Shown piece after piece: positions 35,504 through 45,257 of a stretch of DNA of 64,000 bases (position 1 is the stretch's first letter; the number at the start of each line of letters is the position of its first letter). The DNA comes from Gimesia benthica. GTDB lineage: Bacteria; Planctomycetota; Planctomycetia; Planctomycetales; Planctomycetaceae. Both the position numbers and the translations under genes were made by a program. The stretch is from contig NZ_CP043930.1 of the NCBI RefSeq assembly GCF_009720525.1, forward strand, positions 6,646,001 through 6,710,000, given 5' to 3'. Under the pieces are notes generated by a model. The model ran no database searches. It was not told the origin of the DNA and saw nothing but the letters and a program-made list of their open reading frames with translations.

Positions 35504-37009
35504 ATGGTTCCTCATCCGCTCACAGCCCGTGTGCTGAAATCATCTGCTCTTGTGATCCTGCTCTGTCTGATCGGTTCGCTGCACCTCGCTTCGCTGCAGG
35601 CCGCAGACACACCGCCCAACATCGTGATGATTGTCAGCGATGACCAGGGCTATCACGATTTGAAAAGTTTCGGCAGCCAGCAGGTCATCGCCCCCAACCT
35701 CGATCGTCTGGCTGAGGAAGGCGTCAAACTGACCAATTTCTACGTGACCTGGCCGGCGTGTACCCCCAGTCGGGGCAGTCTGCTCACCGGACGCTATCCG
35801 CAGCGGAACGGGATCTATGACATGATCCGCAACGAGGCCCCCGATTACGGCCACAAGTACAAACCGTCCGAGTATGATGTCACCTTCGAACGCATCGGCG
35901 GGATGGATATCCGCGAACAGCTCTTGCCCGCCTTATTGAAACCAGCCGGTTACGTGAGTGGCATCTACGGAAAATGGGATCTGGGCGTGCATCGTCGCTT
36001 CCTGCCGCTCGCCCGGGGCTTCGATGATTTTTACGGCTTCACCAACACCGGCATCGATTACTTCACGCACGAACGCTACGGCGTGCCTTCCATGTATCGC
36101 AATAACCAGCCCACCGAAGCAGACAAGGGCACCTATTGCACGTATCTCTTCCAGCGGGAAGCAGTGCGGTTCGTGAAAGAGAATCACGACAAACCGTTCT
36201 TTCTTTACCTCCCCTTTAACGCTCCTCACAGCGCCTCAAACCTCGATCCCCGCATTCGTGGTGTTGCCCAGGCACCGAAAAAATATAAAGCCATGTATCC
36301 CGAGCTGAAGGATACGTTCGTCACCAGGAATCGAACCGGCCGTTACGAATTCCGGGAAACCGCCAAAGGCCCCGTCATTCACCAGAAACCCTCGGCCGAC
36401 AGGCGACGTCTGGAGTACGTCGCTTCCATCACCTGCATGGACGCCGCCATCGGCGAAGTGCTGGATCTGCTCGATGAATACAAAATCGCCGACAACACGA
36501 TCGTGGTCTTCTTCTCTGACAACGGGGGCGGCGGTGGTGCTGATAACAGTCCCCTGAAAGGCAAGAAGGGAATGATGTTCGAAGGGGGTATTCGCGTCCC
36601 CTGCCTGATCCGTTATCCGAAAAAGATCAAACCGGGAACTGTCAACGAAGGCCTGCTCACATCGTTAGAACTCGTCCCGACGTTCCTCAAAGAGGCAGGC
36701 ATTCCCCAGCCACAGGAGGTTGTCATCGATGGATACGATATGCTGCCCACGCTGATGGGCCAGGCCGATTCACCTCGCTCAGAAATGTTCTGGCAGCGTC
36801 GCGCCGACAAGGCGGCTCGCGTCGGAAACTGGAAGTGGGTTGAGTCCGAAAAAGGGAACGGCCTGTTTGATCTTTCCACAGATGTCAGTGAAAAGCACGA
36901 TCTCTCCCAGACGCATCCCGAGAAACTCAAACAGCTGCAAGCCCGCTTTGCCAACTGGAAGAAAGAGATGGCCGAAGCCGAACCCCGGGGACCCTTCCGC
37001 GATTATTAA
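35504..37009 (+). CDS. Secreted type I sulfatase
   Basis: 501 residues with a signal peptide (about 10-33). The metal-binding opening 'PNIVMIVSDDQGYHDL' is followed by 'WPACTPSRGSLLTGRYP', where Cys86 in C-x-P-S-R is the residue converted to formylglycine. Further sulfatase signatures are 'YGKWDLG' and 'VFFSDNGGGGG'. It hydrolyses sulfate esters, most likely on sulfated marine polysaccharides, in line with the large sulfatase families of planctomycetes. No sulfatase-modifying enzyme is adjacent. Confidence 0.94.
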   Translation: MVPHPLTARVLKSSALVILLCLIGSLHLASLQAADTPPNIVMIVSDDQGYHDLKSFGSQQVIAPNLDRLAEEGVKLTNFYVTWPACTPSRGSLLTGRYPQRNGIYDMIRNEAPDYGHKYKPSEYDVTFERIGGMDIREQLLPALLKPAGYVSGIYGKWDLGVHRRFLPLARGFDDFYGFTNTGIDYFTHERYGVPSMYRNNQPTEADKGTYCTYLFQREAVRFVKENHDKPFFLYLPFNAPHSASNLDPRIRGVAQAPKKYKAMYPELKDTFVTRNRTGRYEFRETAKGPVIHQKPSADRRRLEYVASITCMDAAIGEVLDLLDEYKIADNTIVVFFSDNGGGGGADNSPLKGKKGMMFEGGIRVPCLIRYPKKIKPGTVNEGLLTSLELVPTFLKEAGIPQPQEVVIDGYDMLPTLMGQADSPRSEMFWQRRADKAARVGNWKWVESEKGNGLFDLSTDVSEKHDLSQTHPEKLKQLQARFANWKKEMAEAEPRGPFRDY

Positions 37010-37022
37010 CAGACGTTGAAAA

Positions 37023-39935
37023 CTACTTCGTCAGCAGTTCCTGTTTCTGTTCGGGCAGGGTGACAATCTCATCCAGGGGGAGCCCTTGCCGCACCAGTTC
37101 CACACCGCAGATCAGGGCTGTTCCCGTCTGAGCCGTGAAGTTCAGCTGGGCGGACTCGGTCAGCGAAACATCTTTGAATTCCCGTACCAGGATTCGCTGT
37201 CGTGATACGGTTTCCCCGGCGATGTCAAGGTTCTGGATCAGCGGCTGTCCATTGAGTTGAACCGAGAAGACCCGCTTTCCGGCAGCCGCGAATTCCGGAT
37301 CCCTGAAATAAAGTCGCAGCGTGTATTCGCCCGGCTCCAGATCATGTAACGTGATCCGTTCCACGCCTGTGATTCCGGAGGCACCCACCCAGGGCCAGCC
37401 TTGACCACCCTCGATCCAGAGGGAGTGCTCGTAGAACGGTTTGACGCTCGCGGGCTGAATCTCAAGCTTGAGTTCCGGCGAAGGCCCTCCCACGCTGGGT
37501 GTATCCAGCCAGAGTGTGCCCTTGTCGGTCATCCGGTCGCCGGGGGCACCGAAGTTGAGCCCGACCCGTTGAATGTCCTGCGCCTGACCTTTCCCCCAGA
37601 CCATCCACTGCTCGTGCGTCTCAGGTAGGGAGATCAGCGACAGACCAACGGGAAGTGGATAGCTGCAGGTACATCCCTGGAAGTAATAGGGCACGTTAAG
37701 CAGACCATTCGCAGGCACAATGCTGTTCGTACAGCCGGAACGGGGGCCGCTGATGTGAATCGTACCGCTCTCCACCCGCTTGTCATAAAAAGCGGCGGTC
37801 CCGGAACGCATCGTATAGACGTAGCTGTAATCAACGCCGCCGTCGCAGCCGTAACTTTTAGGGAAGGCCCGCGGTTCGGTTTTGCCATTCAGTGGATTCG
37901 TCCGCTCGCCAATTACCGGCGGTGGGGGACTCCAGGCGTTCGTCTGATAAGGTGGCCGATACTGGTTCGGCTGCTTCTCTTCCTGGTTGAGTGTAGGCAG
38001 CTCGGTCGTCAGAACTTCAGCCTGCATCGCATTCAGTTTGCGGCCCGTGTAGACATCGGAAAACTGGGGGTTGAGTAATTTGTAGGGAGGCCGGATTCCC
38101 GCCGGGTAACCCTGCCAGAATTTCGAATGCGAGATCATCACTCCATCGACGAACAGCGGCTGCGGTGCCCGTTTAAAGTTCCCGACGCTGTCGTCATACC
38201 AGAGTACACCCACCGGTGCTTTGACCAGTTCGTCAGGGCTCGACCAGCCACCCGTGTAATTGGATGAACCGGGAATGGCGCCCACTTTTTCAAAGACCGA
38301 GTAGTCGCCGACACGCGAAATTTTCACTTGTGAGAGCGACTTGAATTCCGTCGCCAGTCGACCATGATCACTCTCCGACGTCTTAACCAGTAATCGGCCG
38401 CCATAGGGTCTGAGTGACGGATAGAGCAGGCGGACCTGTTCTGCATACGATTTCATACCGGCATAAACGGGTTCGGCTGTGATAATCGTCTGTGCAAAGT
38501 AAGCCGGGTAGCTGAACGTATCGAGTGGCCCGGGGAGAAAAGCCAGTTGGGAACTGGTATATCCCCGCTCGTGAAATAACTGTCGCAGCTGTGTGAGCTG
38601 CCCTGGATCATTGATCAGAGAAATGATCTGCAGGTCATGCCGAGTCAGTAGTGTGTTGAGCAGTTCCGCATCGGGAACCCCTGCGAGGAAGACATAACCG
38701 CCGGCCTGCAGTGCGTCTCCAAACATTGCTGGTAACGGAGCCTGAGCTGATTGACCGGCTGACTTCGTTTGCTTTGACAGCAGGGGAGACTCATAGGTGA
38801 CCGGTGTCGTTTCTTCTGGACCCAGACAGTAAATGCTCCCTTCTTCCGTCACCGCAAACAGGCGATCCGCAGCGGCCATCAGGCTGTGAATGACTCCCGG
38901 AACACCGGGAATCCCTGTTTTGTAGGTCAGCTTACGATCTGCAGTCTGAATCTGCTGTCGGATTCCCCGTTTGCCGTCCGGACCATAATTCTGTCCATTC
39001 TCGTGCCGGGCAGAATTCACATCCCGGTCAAACTGCAGTTCCGGCTGAGCTGCTGGAGTCTGCGGAAGTTTCGTCTCTCCCCGTCGGGCTGCTTTGCCCG
39101 CAGCCGCGAACCAGCCACCCGGGGTACGTCCTGGTTTGGGCAGTTCGAACTCGATCAGTTTGCCCGTCTGTTTATTGATCCGCGCCGGAAAAGCGGTGCC
39201 GCAGGGAACAATCAGTTCCTCTCCGGCGATGACCAGGTAACCCTGCGGAGTAATGCCACCAAAGGCTTCCGCTGCGTGCGGATGCTGTCCGTAAATGTAA
39301 CCGAGTCGATCGTTGACCCATTTAACGGCCCCCGTTTCCGCATTCAGGGCATAGATGAAGACACCTTCAAACGGCCAGACACCGGCGGCGAAGTAGAGTG
39401 TATTCTCTTCGATCACCGGGCCACCGCGAACTGGCCAGACGGAGATCAGGCGGCGGTTACCCAGAATCAGTCGCTGGGAAGGAACCGCCCGGTATTTCCA
39501 CCGCAGTGCGCCGGTCTCAGCTGCCACCGCATAGACGCAGCCGTCATCCGAACCGAAGATCACCAGATCCTGCCAGGCGACCGGAGCCAGACGAACCGGG
39601 CCATCGGTGGTGAAACGCCAGAGTTCCTTACCGGTGGCCACATCAATGGCGGTGACGGAATCCGTTTGCGAGGAACCGTAAAACAGCCGCTGGTCTTTCA
39701 CGATCGGTTCATAGCCTGCGTCGAACTGCAGTCGCTCATTATTGAAAGCGGGCTCAAGCGCCGGCAGTTTGTGAACCCATTGGACAAACAGACTCTCAGG
39801 CAGCGATTGTGCGGTCTCAGCCGAGCGTTGGGGATCGTGTCGCCACATGGGCCAGTCCGCTGCGGAAGCGGAATTTACTGCAAGGCTCAGAACGGACAGG
39901 AAGAGGGCCAGTATACGCGAGCGTAATGGGAGCAT
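37023..39935 (-). CDS. Secreted PQQ-type beta-propeller protein with C-terminal malectin-like domain
   Basis: 970 residues with a signal peptide (about 1-26). The N-terminal half has propeller repeats ('TAIDVATGKELWRFTT', 'YAVAAETGALRWKYR', 'YALNAETGAVKWVND'). The middle (about 430-560) looks like a Rossmann-like insert ('LLNTLLTRHDLQIISLINDPGQL'). The last ~150 residues resemble a malectin/carbohydrate-binding sandwich ('ITLHDLEPGEYTLRLYFRDPEF'). No conserved PQQ-dehydrogenase active site is evident, so a binding or scaffold role is more likely than catalysis. It converges on the sulfatase gene. Confidence 0.78.
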   Translation of the reverse strand: MLPLRSRILALFLSVLSLAVNSASAADWPMWRHDPQRSAETAQSLPESLFVQWVHKLPALEPAFNNERLQFDAGYEPIVKDQRLFYGSSQTDSVTAIDVATGKELWRFTTDGPVRLAPVAWQDLVIFGSDDGCVYAVAAETGALRWKYRAVPSQRLILGNRRLISVWPVRGGPVIEENTLYFAAGVWPFEGVFIYALNAETGAVKWVNDRLGYIYGQHPHAAEAFGGITPQGYLVIAGEELIVPCGTAFPARINKQTGKLIEFELPKPGRTPGGWFAAAGKAARRGETKLPQTPAAQPELQFDRDVNSARHENGQNYGPDGKRGIRQQIQTADRKLTYKTGIPGVPGVIHSLMAAADRLFAVTEEGSIYCLGPEETTPVTYESPLLSKQTKSAGQSAQAPLPAMFGDALQAGGYVFLAGVPDAELLNTLLTRHDLQIISLINDPGQLTQLRQLFHERGYTSSQLAFLPGPLDTFSYPAYFAQTIITAEPVYAGMKSYAEQVRLLYPSLRPYGGRLLVKTSESDHGRLATEFKSLSQVKISRVGDYSVFEKVGAIPGSSNYTGGWSSPDELVKAPVGVLWYDDSVGNFKRAPQPLFVDGVMISHSKFWQGYPAGIRPPYKLLNPQFSDVYTGRKLNAMQAEVLTTELPTLNQEEKQPNQYRPPYQTNAWSPPPPVIGERTNPLNGKTEPRAFPKSYGCDGGVDYSYVYTMRSGTAAFYDKRVESGTIHISGPRSGCTNSIVPANGLLNVPYYFQGCTCSYPLPVGLSLISLPETHEQWMVWGKGQAQDIQRVGLNFGAPGDRMTDKGTLWLDTPSVGGPSPELKLEIQPASVKPFYEHSLWIEGGQGWPWVGASGITGVERITLHDLEPGEYTLRLYFRDPEFAAAGKRVFSVQLNGQPLIQNLDIAGETVSRQRILVREFKDVSLTESAQLNFTAQTGTALICGVELVRQGLPLDEIVTLPEQKQELLTK

Positions 39936-40025
39936 GGGGTCGAACCTTTGTCAGGTTGGGGACAGCAGATCGCAGGAAGGCAGTCGTTTTTCTCTCTATC
40001 AAAGTAGCACGACGCGGGACGAGGT

Positions 40026-40700
40026 TCAACTCTCTGTCGATTCCTGGTCTGTCAGAGCAGTCTCTATTGGCTCGGAGTCAAGAGCTGCAGGTTGGGTGAC
40101 CTGACGGCTGGCCCAGACCGCAGCCACACAGCACAGCGTCAGTTCCACCAGCCAGAAGAGCAGGGGCCAGGGGGCATTCAGTTGCGCCACCGGGGAAATC
40201 CGATGTTCGAGATACGAGGAGATTTTGAGCAGATGCTCCTTCTTCTCCTGGCGTTCCTTCTTCGCCGCCTGGAACTGTTCTAATACCTGGTCATACTCTT
40301 TTCGGGCCTGCGGATCTTCGGGAGGTTCTCCCGTCGCGAACATCCGGTCGATGACCAGCGTCGTCTGATCCAGTTTGAATTGTCGGAGAGTCGCTGCCTG
40401 GTATCGCTGATGAGACAGATAGAGCACCAGGCCCTGTCCGGCGATGGTCAGGATCACGATCGTCAGCAAAATCCCGCGTGTCACGGTCAGTCCCGTTTTC
40501 ACGGCGAGGGTCGAGAGCATCGCTCCCGCCACCAGCCCATAGACGACGGCGTAGACCAGAATCAGTTTGAGCCGCTCGGGCAGATGGACGGCCAGCAGCG
40601 AAAGTGCCGTCATCAAAACCAGACCGATGATCAACCAGGAGAGGAAGCCCGTTCTGGACCCCGGCGATTCAGATTGTACTTCTGAAGTTGGATCCGACAT
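40026..40700 (-). CDS. Hypothetical membrane protein downstream of trpS
   Basis: 224 residues from ATG at 40700; the longer in-frame reading runs back into trpS and is not credible. Three hydrophobic segments near the N-terminus (about 19-38, 47-68, 75-97) are followed by a charged, probably coiled-coil stretch (about 125-155) and one more TM segment (about 172-192). It begins 11 bases after trpS, so the two may share a transcript. No family recognised. Confidence 0.65.
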   Translation of the reverse strand: MSDPTSEVQSESPGSRTGFLSWLIIGLVLMTALSLLAVHLPERLKLILVYAVVYGLVAGAMLSTLAVKTGLTVTRGILLTIVILTIAGQGLVLYLSHQRYQAATLRQFKLDQTTLVIDRMFATGEPPEDPQARKEYDQVLEQFQAAKKERQEKKEHLLKISSYLEHRISPVAQLNAPWPLLFWLVELTLCCVAAVWASRQVTQPAALDSEPIETALTDQESTES

Positions 40701-40710
40701 GCGACTCTTT

Positions 40711-41691
40711 TCATTTCGACAGGTGACTGGTTCCCAGGCCGCAGGCAGACTGTACCCGCTCCAGAACTTCTTTCCCTTTTTCCCGCGCTTTCCGGGCCCC
40801 TTCCGCGAGAATATCGTGGACGGTGTCCAGATCGGCGGCCAGCTGTTCGCGGCGTTCCCGGGCTTCCCCGAAGTATTCCAGAGCCGCATCGTGGACTGCC
40901 TGCTTGGCTTCACCATAACCCATGCCGCCGGCACGATAGCGGGCTGCCAGCTCTGCCTGCTGAGTTTCGTCAGCAAAGAGCTGATACAGGGCAAACACGG
41001 CACAGTTGTCAGGATCTTTGGGATCTTCCAGGGCTGCAGAGTCCGTTTTGATCGACATGACTTTCTTGCGCTGTTGCTTGGCCGTTTCGAAGATCTCAAT
41101 CACGTTGCCGTAACTTTTGGACATCTTCCTTCCGTCCGTACCCGGCACTTTGGCCGAGGTATCCAGCGTGCGGGAGTTCGGCAGTGTCAGAGTTTCGCCA
41201 AACAGCATGTTGAACCGCTGGGCCAGGTCGCGGGTGACTTCGATGTGCTGTACCTGATCCTGACCCACCGGTACCAGGTCGCTGTCATACAGCAGAATAT
41301 CTGCAGCCATCAGCACCGGGTAAGTAAACAGACCGGCGTCCGCAGCGATTCCATTGGCCTTTTTGTCTTTGTAGGCGTGACATTTTTCCAGCAGACTCAT
41401 CTGCGTGATCGTCATCAGAATCCAGGTCAGGCTGGTCACCTCAGGAACATCCGACTGGCGGAAGAGAGTCGCCTGTTTGGGATCGAGTCCTAATGCCAGC
41501 AGGTCCAGGGCCGCATCAATGGTGTTCTGTCTCAGTTGCTCGGCATCGCGAACGGTCGTCAGGGCGTGGAGGTCGGCAATAAAGTAGAATGCCTGGTCGT
41601 TGTCCTGCAGGTCGATGTACTGTTTGATGGCCCCGAAGTAATTCCCCCAGTGGAAGCGGCCCGTGGGTTGAATTCCCGATAACACTCGCAT
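40711..41691 (-). CDS. trpS: Tryptophanyl-tRNA synthetase
   Basis: 326 residues, class Ic. The HIGH-type motif is '[12 protein letters not shown]', with Trp where Leu is more common, and the second motif is '[13 protein letters not shown]' (KMSKS intact). 'ADLHALT' and '[16 protein letters not shown]' complete the Rossmann core. It charges tRNA-Trp. No T-box or leader peptide is visible in the 73-base upstream spacer. Confidence 0.97.
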   Translation of the reverse strand: MRVLSGIQPTGRFHWGNYFGAIKQYIDLQDNDQAFYFIADLHALTTVRDAEQLRQNTIDAALDLLALGLDPKQATLFRQSDVPEVTSLTWILMTITQMSLLEKCHAYKDKKANGIAADAGLFTYPVLMAADILLYDSDLVPVGQDQVQHIEVTRDLAQRFNMLFGETLTLPNSRTLDTSAKVPGTDGRKMSKSYGNVIEIFETAKQQRKKVMSIKTDSAALEDPKDPDNCAVFALYQLFADETQQAELAARYRAGGMGYGEAKQAVHDAALEYFGEARERREQLAADLDTVHDILAEGARKAREKGKEVLERVQSACGLGTSHLSK

Positions 41692-41764
41692 GAGTTTATT
41701 CTCTTTGTCGCTTAAAAATTCGATTGTGGATGGTCAGGCTACGGTGTGTGAGACAGTGCCAGTA

Positions 41765-42697
41765 TTATGGATACACCAGCGTGCCCACGAGTTCGCTGAC
41801 TTGTGAGCAGTTTTCCGCGATCAGATTCTGTTCCAGCTCCGTGACCAGCTGAGTCGCGAGCCCTGGATTGTAGAAGTTGGCGGTTCCGATCTGGACGGCA
41901 GAGGCACCCGCGACGATGAACTCCATGACATCGTCGATATTAGAGATCCCACCCACGCCGATGATGGGAATATCCACGGCCCGGGCCACCTGGCAGACGA
42001 CGCGTAAGGCCACTGGTTTGATGGCAGGGCCGCTCAGTCCGCCGAAGACGCCCCCCAGAATCGGTTTGCGGCGACGCCAGTCGATGGCGGTTCCCTGAAC
42101 CGTATTGATCAGTGAGACCGCATCTGCGCCCCCTGCTTTCGCCGCCTGGGCAATGTCGACCACGCTGGTGACGTTGGGGGTCAGCTTGGCAATCACGGGT
42201 AACTCACAGCTCTCGGTTACCTGTTTGAGCATCTGCTCGGTCAGCTCGGGCTGTGTGCCGAAATCGACACCGCCACTCACATTGGGGCAGGAAATGTTCA
42301 GTTCCAGGGCCGTGATCTGATCCGGAAAGGCATTCAGCCGTTCTGCCATCCGGGCCATTTCCTCGATCGAGCGGCCGGCGATGTTCACAATCAGCGCGGT
42401 TTCCAGCGATGCGAGGTAGTTGAGATGTTTCTCGAGGAAGAGATCAATGCCGTCGTTATCCAGCCCGATTGAGTTCAGCAGGCCGGCACTCGTTTCAACG
42501 GTGCGGGGGGGAGCATTTCCAATCCGCGGCTCCGTCGTGATGGTTTTGGGGATGATGCCTCCCAGTCGGGAGAAATCAAGGAAGGGTTGCATTTCACGTG
42601 CATACCCGAATGTACCAGAGGCGACCAGGATCGGGTTTTTGAGCTGGAGACGGTTCAGCGTAACTGATAACAGATCCGTTTGGGTCGGGGCGTTCAT
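41765..42697 (-). CDS. pyrD: Dihydroorotate dehydrogenase, class 1 (PyrDB type)
   Basis: 310 residues from ATG at 42697; an in-frame ATG at 42733 is possible but adds a Pro-rich leader. FMN-binding TIM barrel with '[16 protein letters not shown]', '[14 protein letters not shown]' (active-site loop with Cys), '[20 protein letters not shown]' and '[21 protein letters not shown]'. Class 1B enzymes oxidise dihydroorotate with NAD+ using an FeS subunit (PyrK), which is not encoded next to it. Cytosolic, pyrimidine biosynthesis. Confidence 0.94.
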   Translation of the reverse strand: MNAPTQTDLLSVTLNRLQLKNPILVASGTFGYAREMQPFLDFSRLGGIIPKTITTEPRIGNAPPRTVETSAGLLNSIGLDNDGIDLFLEKHLNYLASLETALIVNIAGRSIEEMARMAERLNAFPDQITALELNISCPNVSGGVDFGTQPELTEQMLKQVTESCELPVIAKLTPNVTSVVDIAQAAKAGGADAVSLINTVQGTAIDWRRRKPILGGVFGGLSGPAIKPVALRVVCQVARAVDIPIIGVGGISNIDDVMEFIVAGASAVQIGTANFYNPGLATQLVTELEQNLIAENCSQVSELVGTLVYP

Positions 42698-43020
42698 CGA
42701 GTCGTTATCCGGGACAGCCGGAGGCTGTCTCATCTATTGAAGTCTGGATTGAAATAGAGCGTGCCCCGTCAATCGCCGGGCGTGAAAGTCGGCTGGTATT
42801 ACCAGGGCACTCGAGACGCAGATCAACGTGGATCCACTGAGTCACATCTTAGCGTTACCGACGGGAGAGAACCAGTTAGAGCGAGGCGTAAATAGCGAAC
42901 TGGTAAAAGCGAAACAGCTGCCGAAATGAGAATTACGGCAGCTGCAATTATGTCTGAAGCGTCAACTGTTCAACGGATCCGTTTGCGCCCGGGCAAGCGG
43001 AATGACCCCGGGAGGATGCG

Positions 43021-43239
43021 TTAGATGACACCACCATGTGTTCGGTATGGCGTGGCTACGTCAGGCATATCCAGTCCCCAGATACGTTCCCAGATCTTTG
43101 GGATGTGACGCATACTTTCAGACTGGAAGATTAATTGACGAGTACGGTCATCACGTGAAGATGAGTAGATAGGAACCACACATCCGACCTGAGTGAGCGA
43201 TACTGCAATTAACATGCTGGCCAAAAGAAACTTACGCAT
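43021..43239 (-). CDS. Small lipoprotein
   Basis: 72 residues. ATG at 43239 is chosen over the ATG four codons upstream because GGAG lies six bases before it. A lipoprotein signal 'KFLLASMLIAVSLTQVGC' is followed by a short polar mature part ('VVPIYSSSRDDRTRQLIFQS') with no known domain. Such small outer-membrane or inner-membrane lipoproteins are common in planctomycetes; function unknown. Confidence 0.65.
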   Translation of the reverse strand: MRKFLLASMLIAVSLTQVGCVVPIYSSSRDDRTRQLIFQSESMRHIPKIWERIWGLDMPDVATPYRTHGGVI

Positions 43240-43670
43240 TTTTTTCTCCATGATATGGTCGTGCCATATTTGCTGGTAGTGATCCCAGGCAGAGATCCCT
43301 TAATTCAATCCATTGAAATCAAGGCATCAAACCGATATCGAAGGGGTTAAAGTGCTGAAATGTGAAGGGAGGAGAGTGGAGAGATATGATTATAAATACC
43401 GCTTTTATTCTCCTCTAGATCGTTTTATCGACAACCGGATCAGGTGACTTTGGTAAAAAATGCGGATTATTCCAATTATTTTGGTAATCGGGCCATTGAG
43501 GGCTGAAATGGGCCTCTGATACGGAATAATCGTTCATCAGACGCTGAGAGAAGTGAGATCAGGTAGTAAGGGGCATAAAAAAACCGGTCTGTTGATGTAC
43601 CATCAAATCAGACCGGTTATGAGAAAACTCATACCAGTTCTTTCCACAATAAGGTCTTTAAGAAAAAGGC
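43240..43670. other. Intergenic region between small lipoprotein and HU gene
   Basis: 431 bases. Apart from the HU terminator at 43576-43618 I saw no gene. It is AT-rich around 43385-43500. Confidence 0.4.
43576..43618 (-). terminator. Intrinsic terminator of the HU gene
   Basis: On the minus strand a 16-bp stem (10 bp outer AACCGGTCTG/CAGACCGGTT, a 2-base bulge, 6 bp inner, 3-base loop) is followed by T7. It lies 53 bases beyond the HU stop codon. Confidence 0.85.
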
Positions 43671-44141
43671 TTAAGGTGTATGCTGCGTACCCGACGGGTA
43701 GGAATTGTTGTAGCTTCCTACTTGAGGGGACCCTGGTGTCGTACCGGGACTGGGTGGTGCCGACGACGGTGGAGGAGTCTGCTGCGGTGGTGTTGACGCC
43801 GCAGGTGGACTGCTTACCGGTGGTTGGGAGGCAGCGGCCGCTTTGAGCTTGGCTGCTTCTTCTTCCAGGTCGCGTACACGTTTTTCCATTTCCTTACCAG
43901 GCTTGAATGTGACGACGTACTTCTCCTCCACGTCGACGCGTTCGCCTGTTCTTGGATTTCTGGCTTTACGGGCCGCCCGCTTTTTGACTTCGAAAACGCC
44001 AAAATTGCGGAGCTCGATTCGTTTGTCGGTGACGAGTGTATCGACAATCGCATCGAACGTTTTTTGCACAATCTCTTTTGTCTTGAGTTGTGTCAGACCA
44101 ATCTCTTCCGAAATCACTTTGACAATCTCTTTTTTCGTCAC
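43671..44141 (-). CDS. HU-family DNA-binding protein with Pro/Ser-rich tail
   Basis: 156 residues from GTG at 44141 (GGGAG upstream). Residues 1-88 are a full HU/IHF domain: '[14 protein letters not shown]', '[20 protein letters not shown]' (the DNA-grasping arm with the R-N-P tip) and '[13 protein letters not shown]'. The remaining ~65 residues are a short helix followed by Pro/Ser/Thr/Gln-rich sequence, an extension not present in ordinary ~90-residue HU. It bends and compacts DNA; the tail could mediate protein contacts or phase behaviour, which is unproven. Own promoter and terminator. Confidence 0.92.
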   Translation of the reverse strand: MTKKEIVKVISEEIGLTQLKTKEIVQKTFDAIVDTLVTDKRIELRNFGVFEVKKRAARKARNPRTGERVDVEEKYVVTFKPGKEMEKRVRDLEEEAAKLKAAAASQPPVSSPPAASTPPQQTPPPSSAPPSPGTTPGSPQVGSYNNSYPSGTQHTP

Positions 44142-44748
44142 GACTGGGTTCTCCCAATTTTGAGAAGCCGTCGGACAGCTACGCCCTTCCGCTGGGCACT
44201 CGAGAGCCGTCTCAACTGTAATGGGTTACACGACTTAGTGTCACAATAGATTATTTCCCACAATTGAACAGTAAGTCAAGACCGATCTTTCAGCGCAGGG
44301 GTTTCGCGCCTGGTTCTTGGACAGGGAGACACTGTTCAACTGTCAAAAGCCAAAACCGCAAATGCAGGGGATTTCGACGTGAAATGAGCTGGTGAGACGA
44401 TCTTAAGTGTAATCTGGAAAACAGGATAGGAATAGAGCCGGTTTCGGCTCAGAACCCCGGAACCAGGATTCGTAACTTCGTTATAGTCCCTATATCCAGA
44501 CTGTAAGATTTTTTGACAAACTTCGAAGTTAAATAAAAAAAGTGCCCTCTGTGAGCAGAACAAGTCGTTTTCGACGTTCCAAAGTCTTGCTCAACCGTTA
44601 CTTATTGAACCGAAATAAAATCAAAATTCACCAGGCGATCGAGATTCTGACGGTATCGAAATGCATTTCAAGTCAGCGCGTTGTCGTTGTGAAAACAGTG
44701 CGCGGAACAAACGGAAAGTTCTCACCTGACTTACGACACGCTGCTGAA
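44142..44748. other. Intergenic region between HU and YkgJ genes
   Basis: 607 bases. It holds the HU promoter (44250-44279), a 12-bp palindrome AACTTCGAAGTT (44519-44530) directly after TTGACA (44513-44518), and a weak minus-strand hairpin plus T-run (44534-44557) that may end the YkgJ transcript. An open frame from GTG 44542 has no support. Confidence 0.45.
44250..44279 (-). promoter_or_regulatory. Putative promoter of the HU gene
   Basis: On the minus strand TTGACT (44274-44279), an 18-base spacer and AATAAT (44250-44255), about 108 bases before the GTG start. Confidence 0.5.
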
Positions 44749-45180
44749 TCACAAGTCGATCTGCTCAGACCGTTTTTGAATTTCTTCGAAGCTGACGAAG
44801 GCACCTTTACCTGCACCAGGGCAGTCGGGAGAGAGAGAGTCCCAACTTGCTTTGTCTTTCAGATTCGAATTCCAGAAAGGCCAGGTGCGACATTGCACCG
44901 GACGTGCTTCATAAATTGTGCAGCCACGTTTTTCTGGATCAAAGAAAGTGCAATCCCCGTTTGCATATTCCGTTAAGGTGCGTCGACCTGCATAAAGTCG
45001 AGTATGCATTAACAGAATTTCTCCCGTCGATTTTTCCGTTAAGTCTGCTATCGCTTTGATTTCTGCATCATCGACCCAGACCACTCCCGGCGCGCCCGTG
45101 CAACAGTTTCCACATTGTGTACAGGTGAAATTCAGGCCATCGCGATACCATGGTTCCTGTTCAGAATTCTGATCACTCAT
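44749..45180 (-). CDS. YkgJ-family cysteine-cluster protein
   Basis: 143 residues. The N-terminal 'FTCTQCGNCCTGAPG' gives the C-x2-C-x2-C-C cluster, and later cysteines in 'GDCTFFDPEKRGCTIYEARPVQCRTWPF' complete the zinc/iron-chelating pattern (PF03692 type). Proteins of this family are small, cytosolic and poorly characterised; a metal-cluster role in flagellar or tRNA-related context has been suggested for some. Divergent from mobA. Confidence 0.88.
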   Translation of the reverse strand: MSDQNSEQEPWYRDGLNFTCTQCGNCCTGAPGVVWVDDAEIKAIADLTEKSTGEILLMHTRLYAGRRTLTEYANGDCTFFDPEKRGCTIYEARPVQCRTWPFWNSNLKDKASWDSLSPDCPGAGKGAFVSFEEIQKRSEQIDL

Positions 45181-45257
45181 GATTTCGGATCGCTTCTTGA
45201 GAGGAGAAGTTGTTAAACTGTGACTTTCATTTTTGTTTGTAAATTACTTGAGCTGAG

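Noticed and set aside
44542..44976. GTG-started plus-strand frame
   Set aside because: Second half lies antisense to the well-supported YkgJ gene, and the first half has no ribosome-binding site or family signal.
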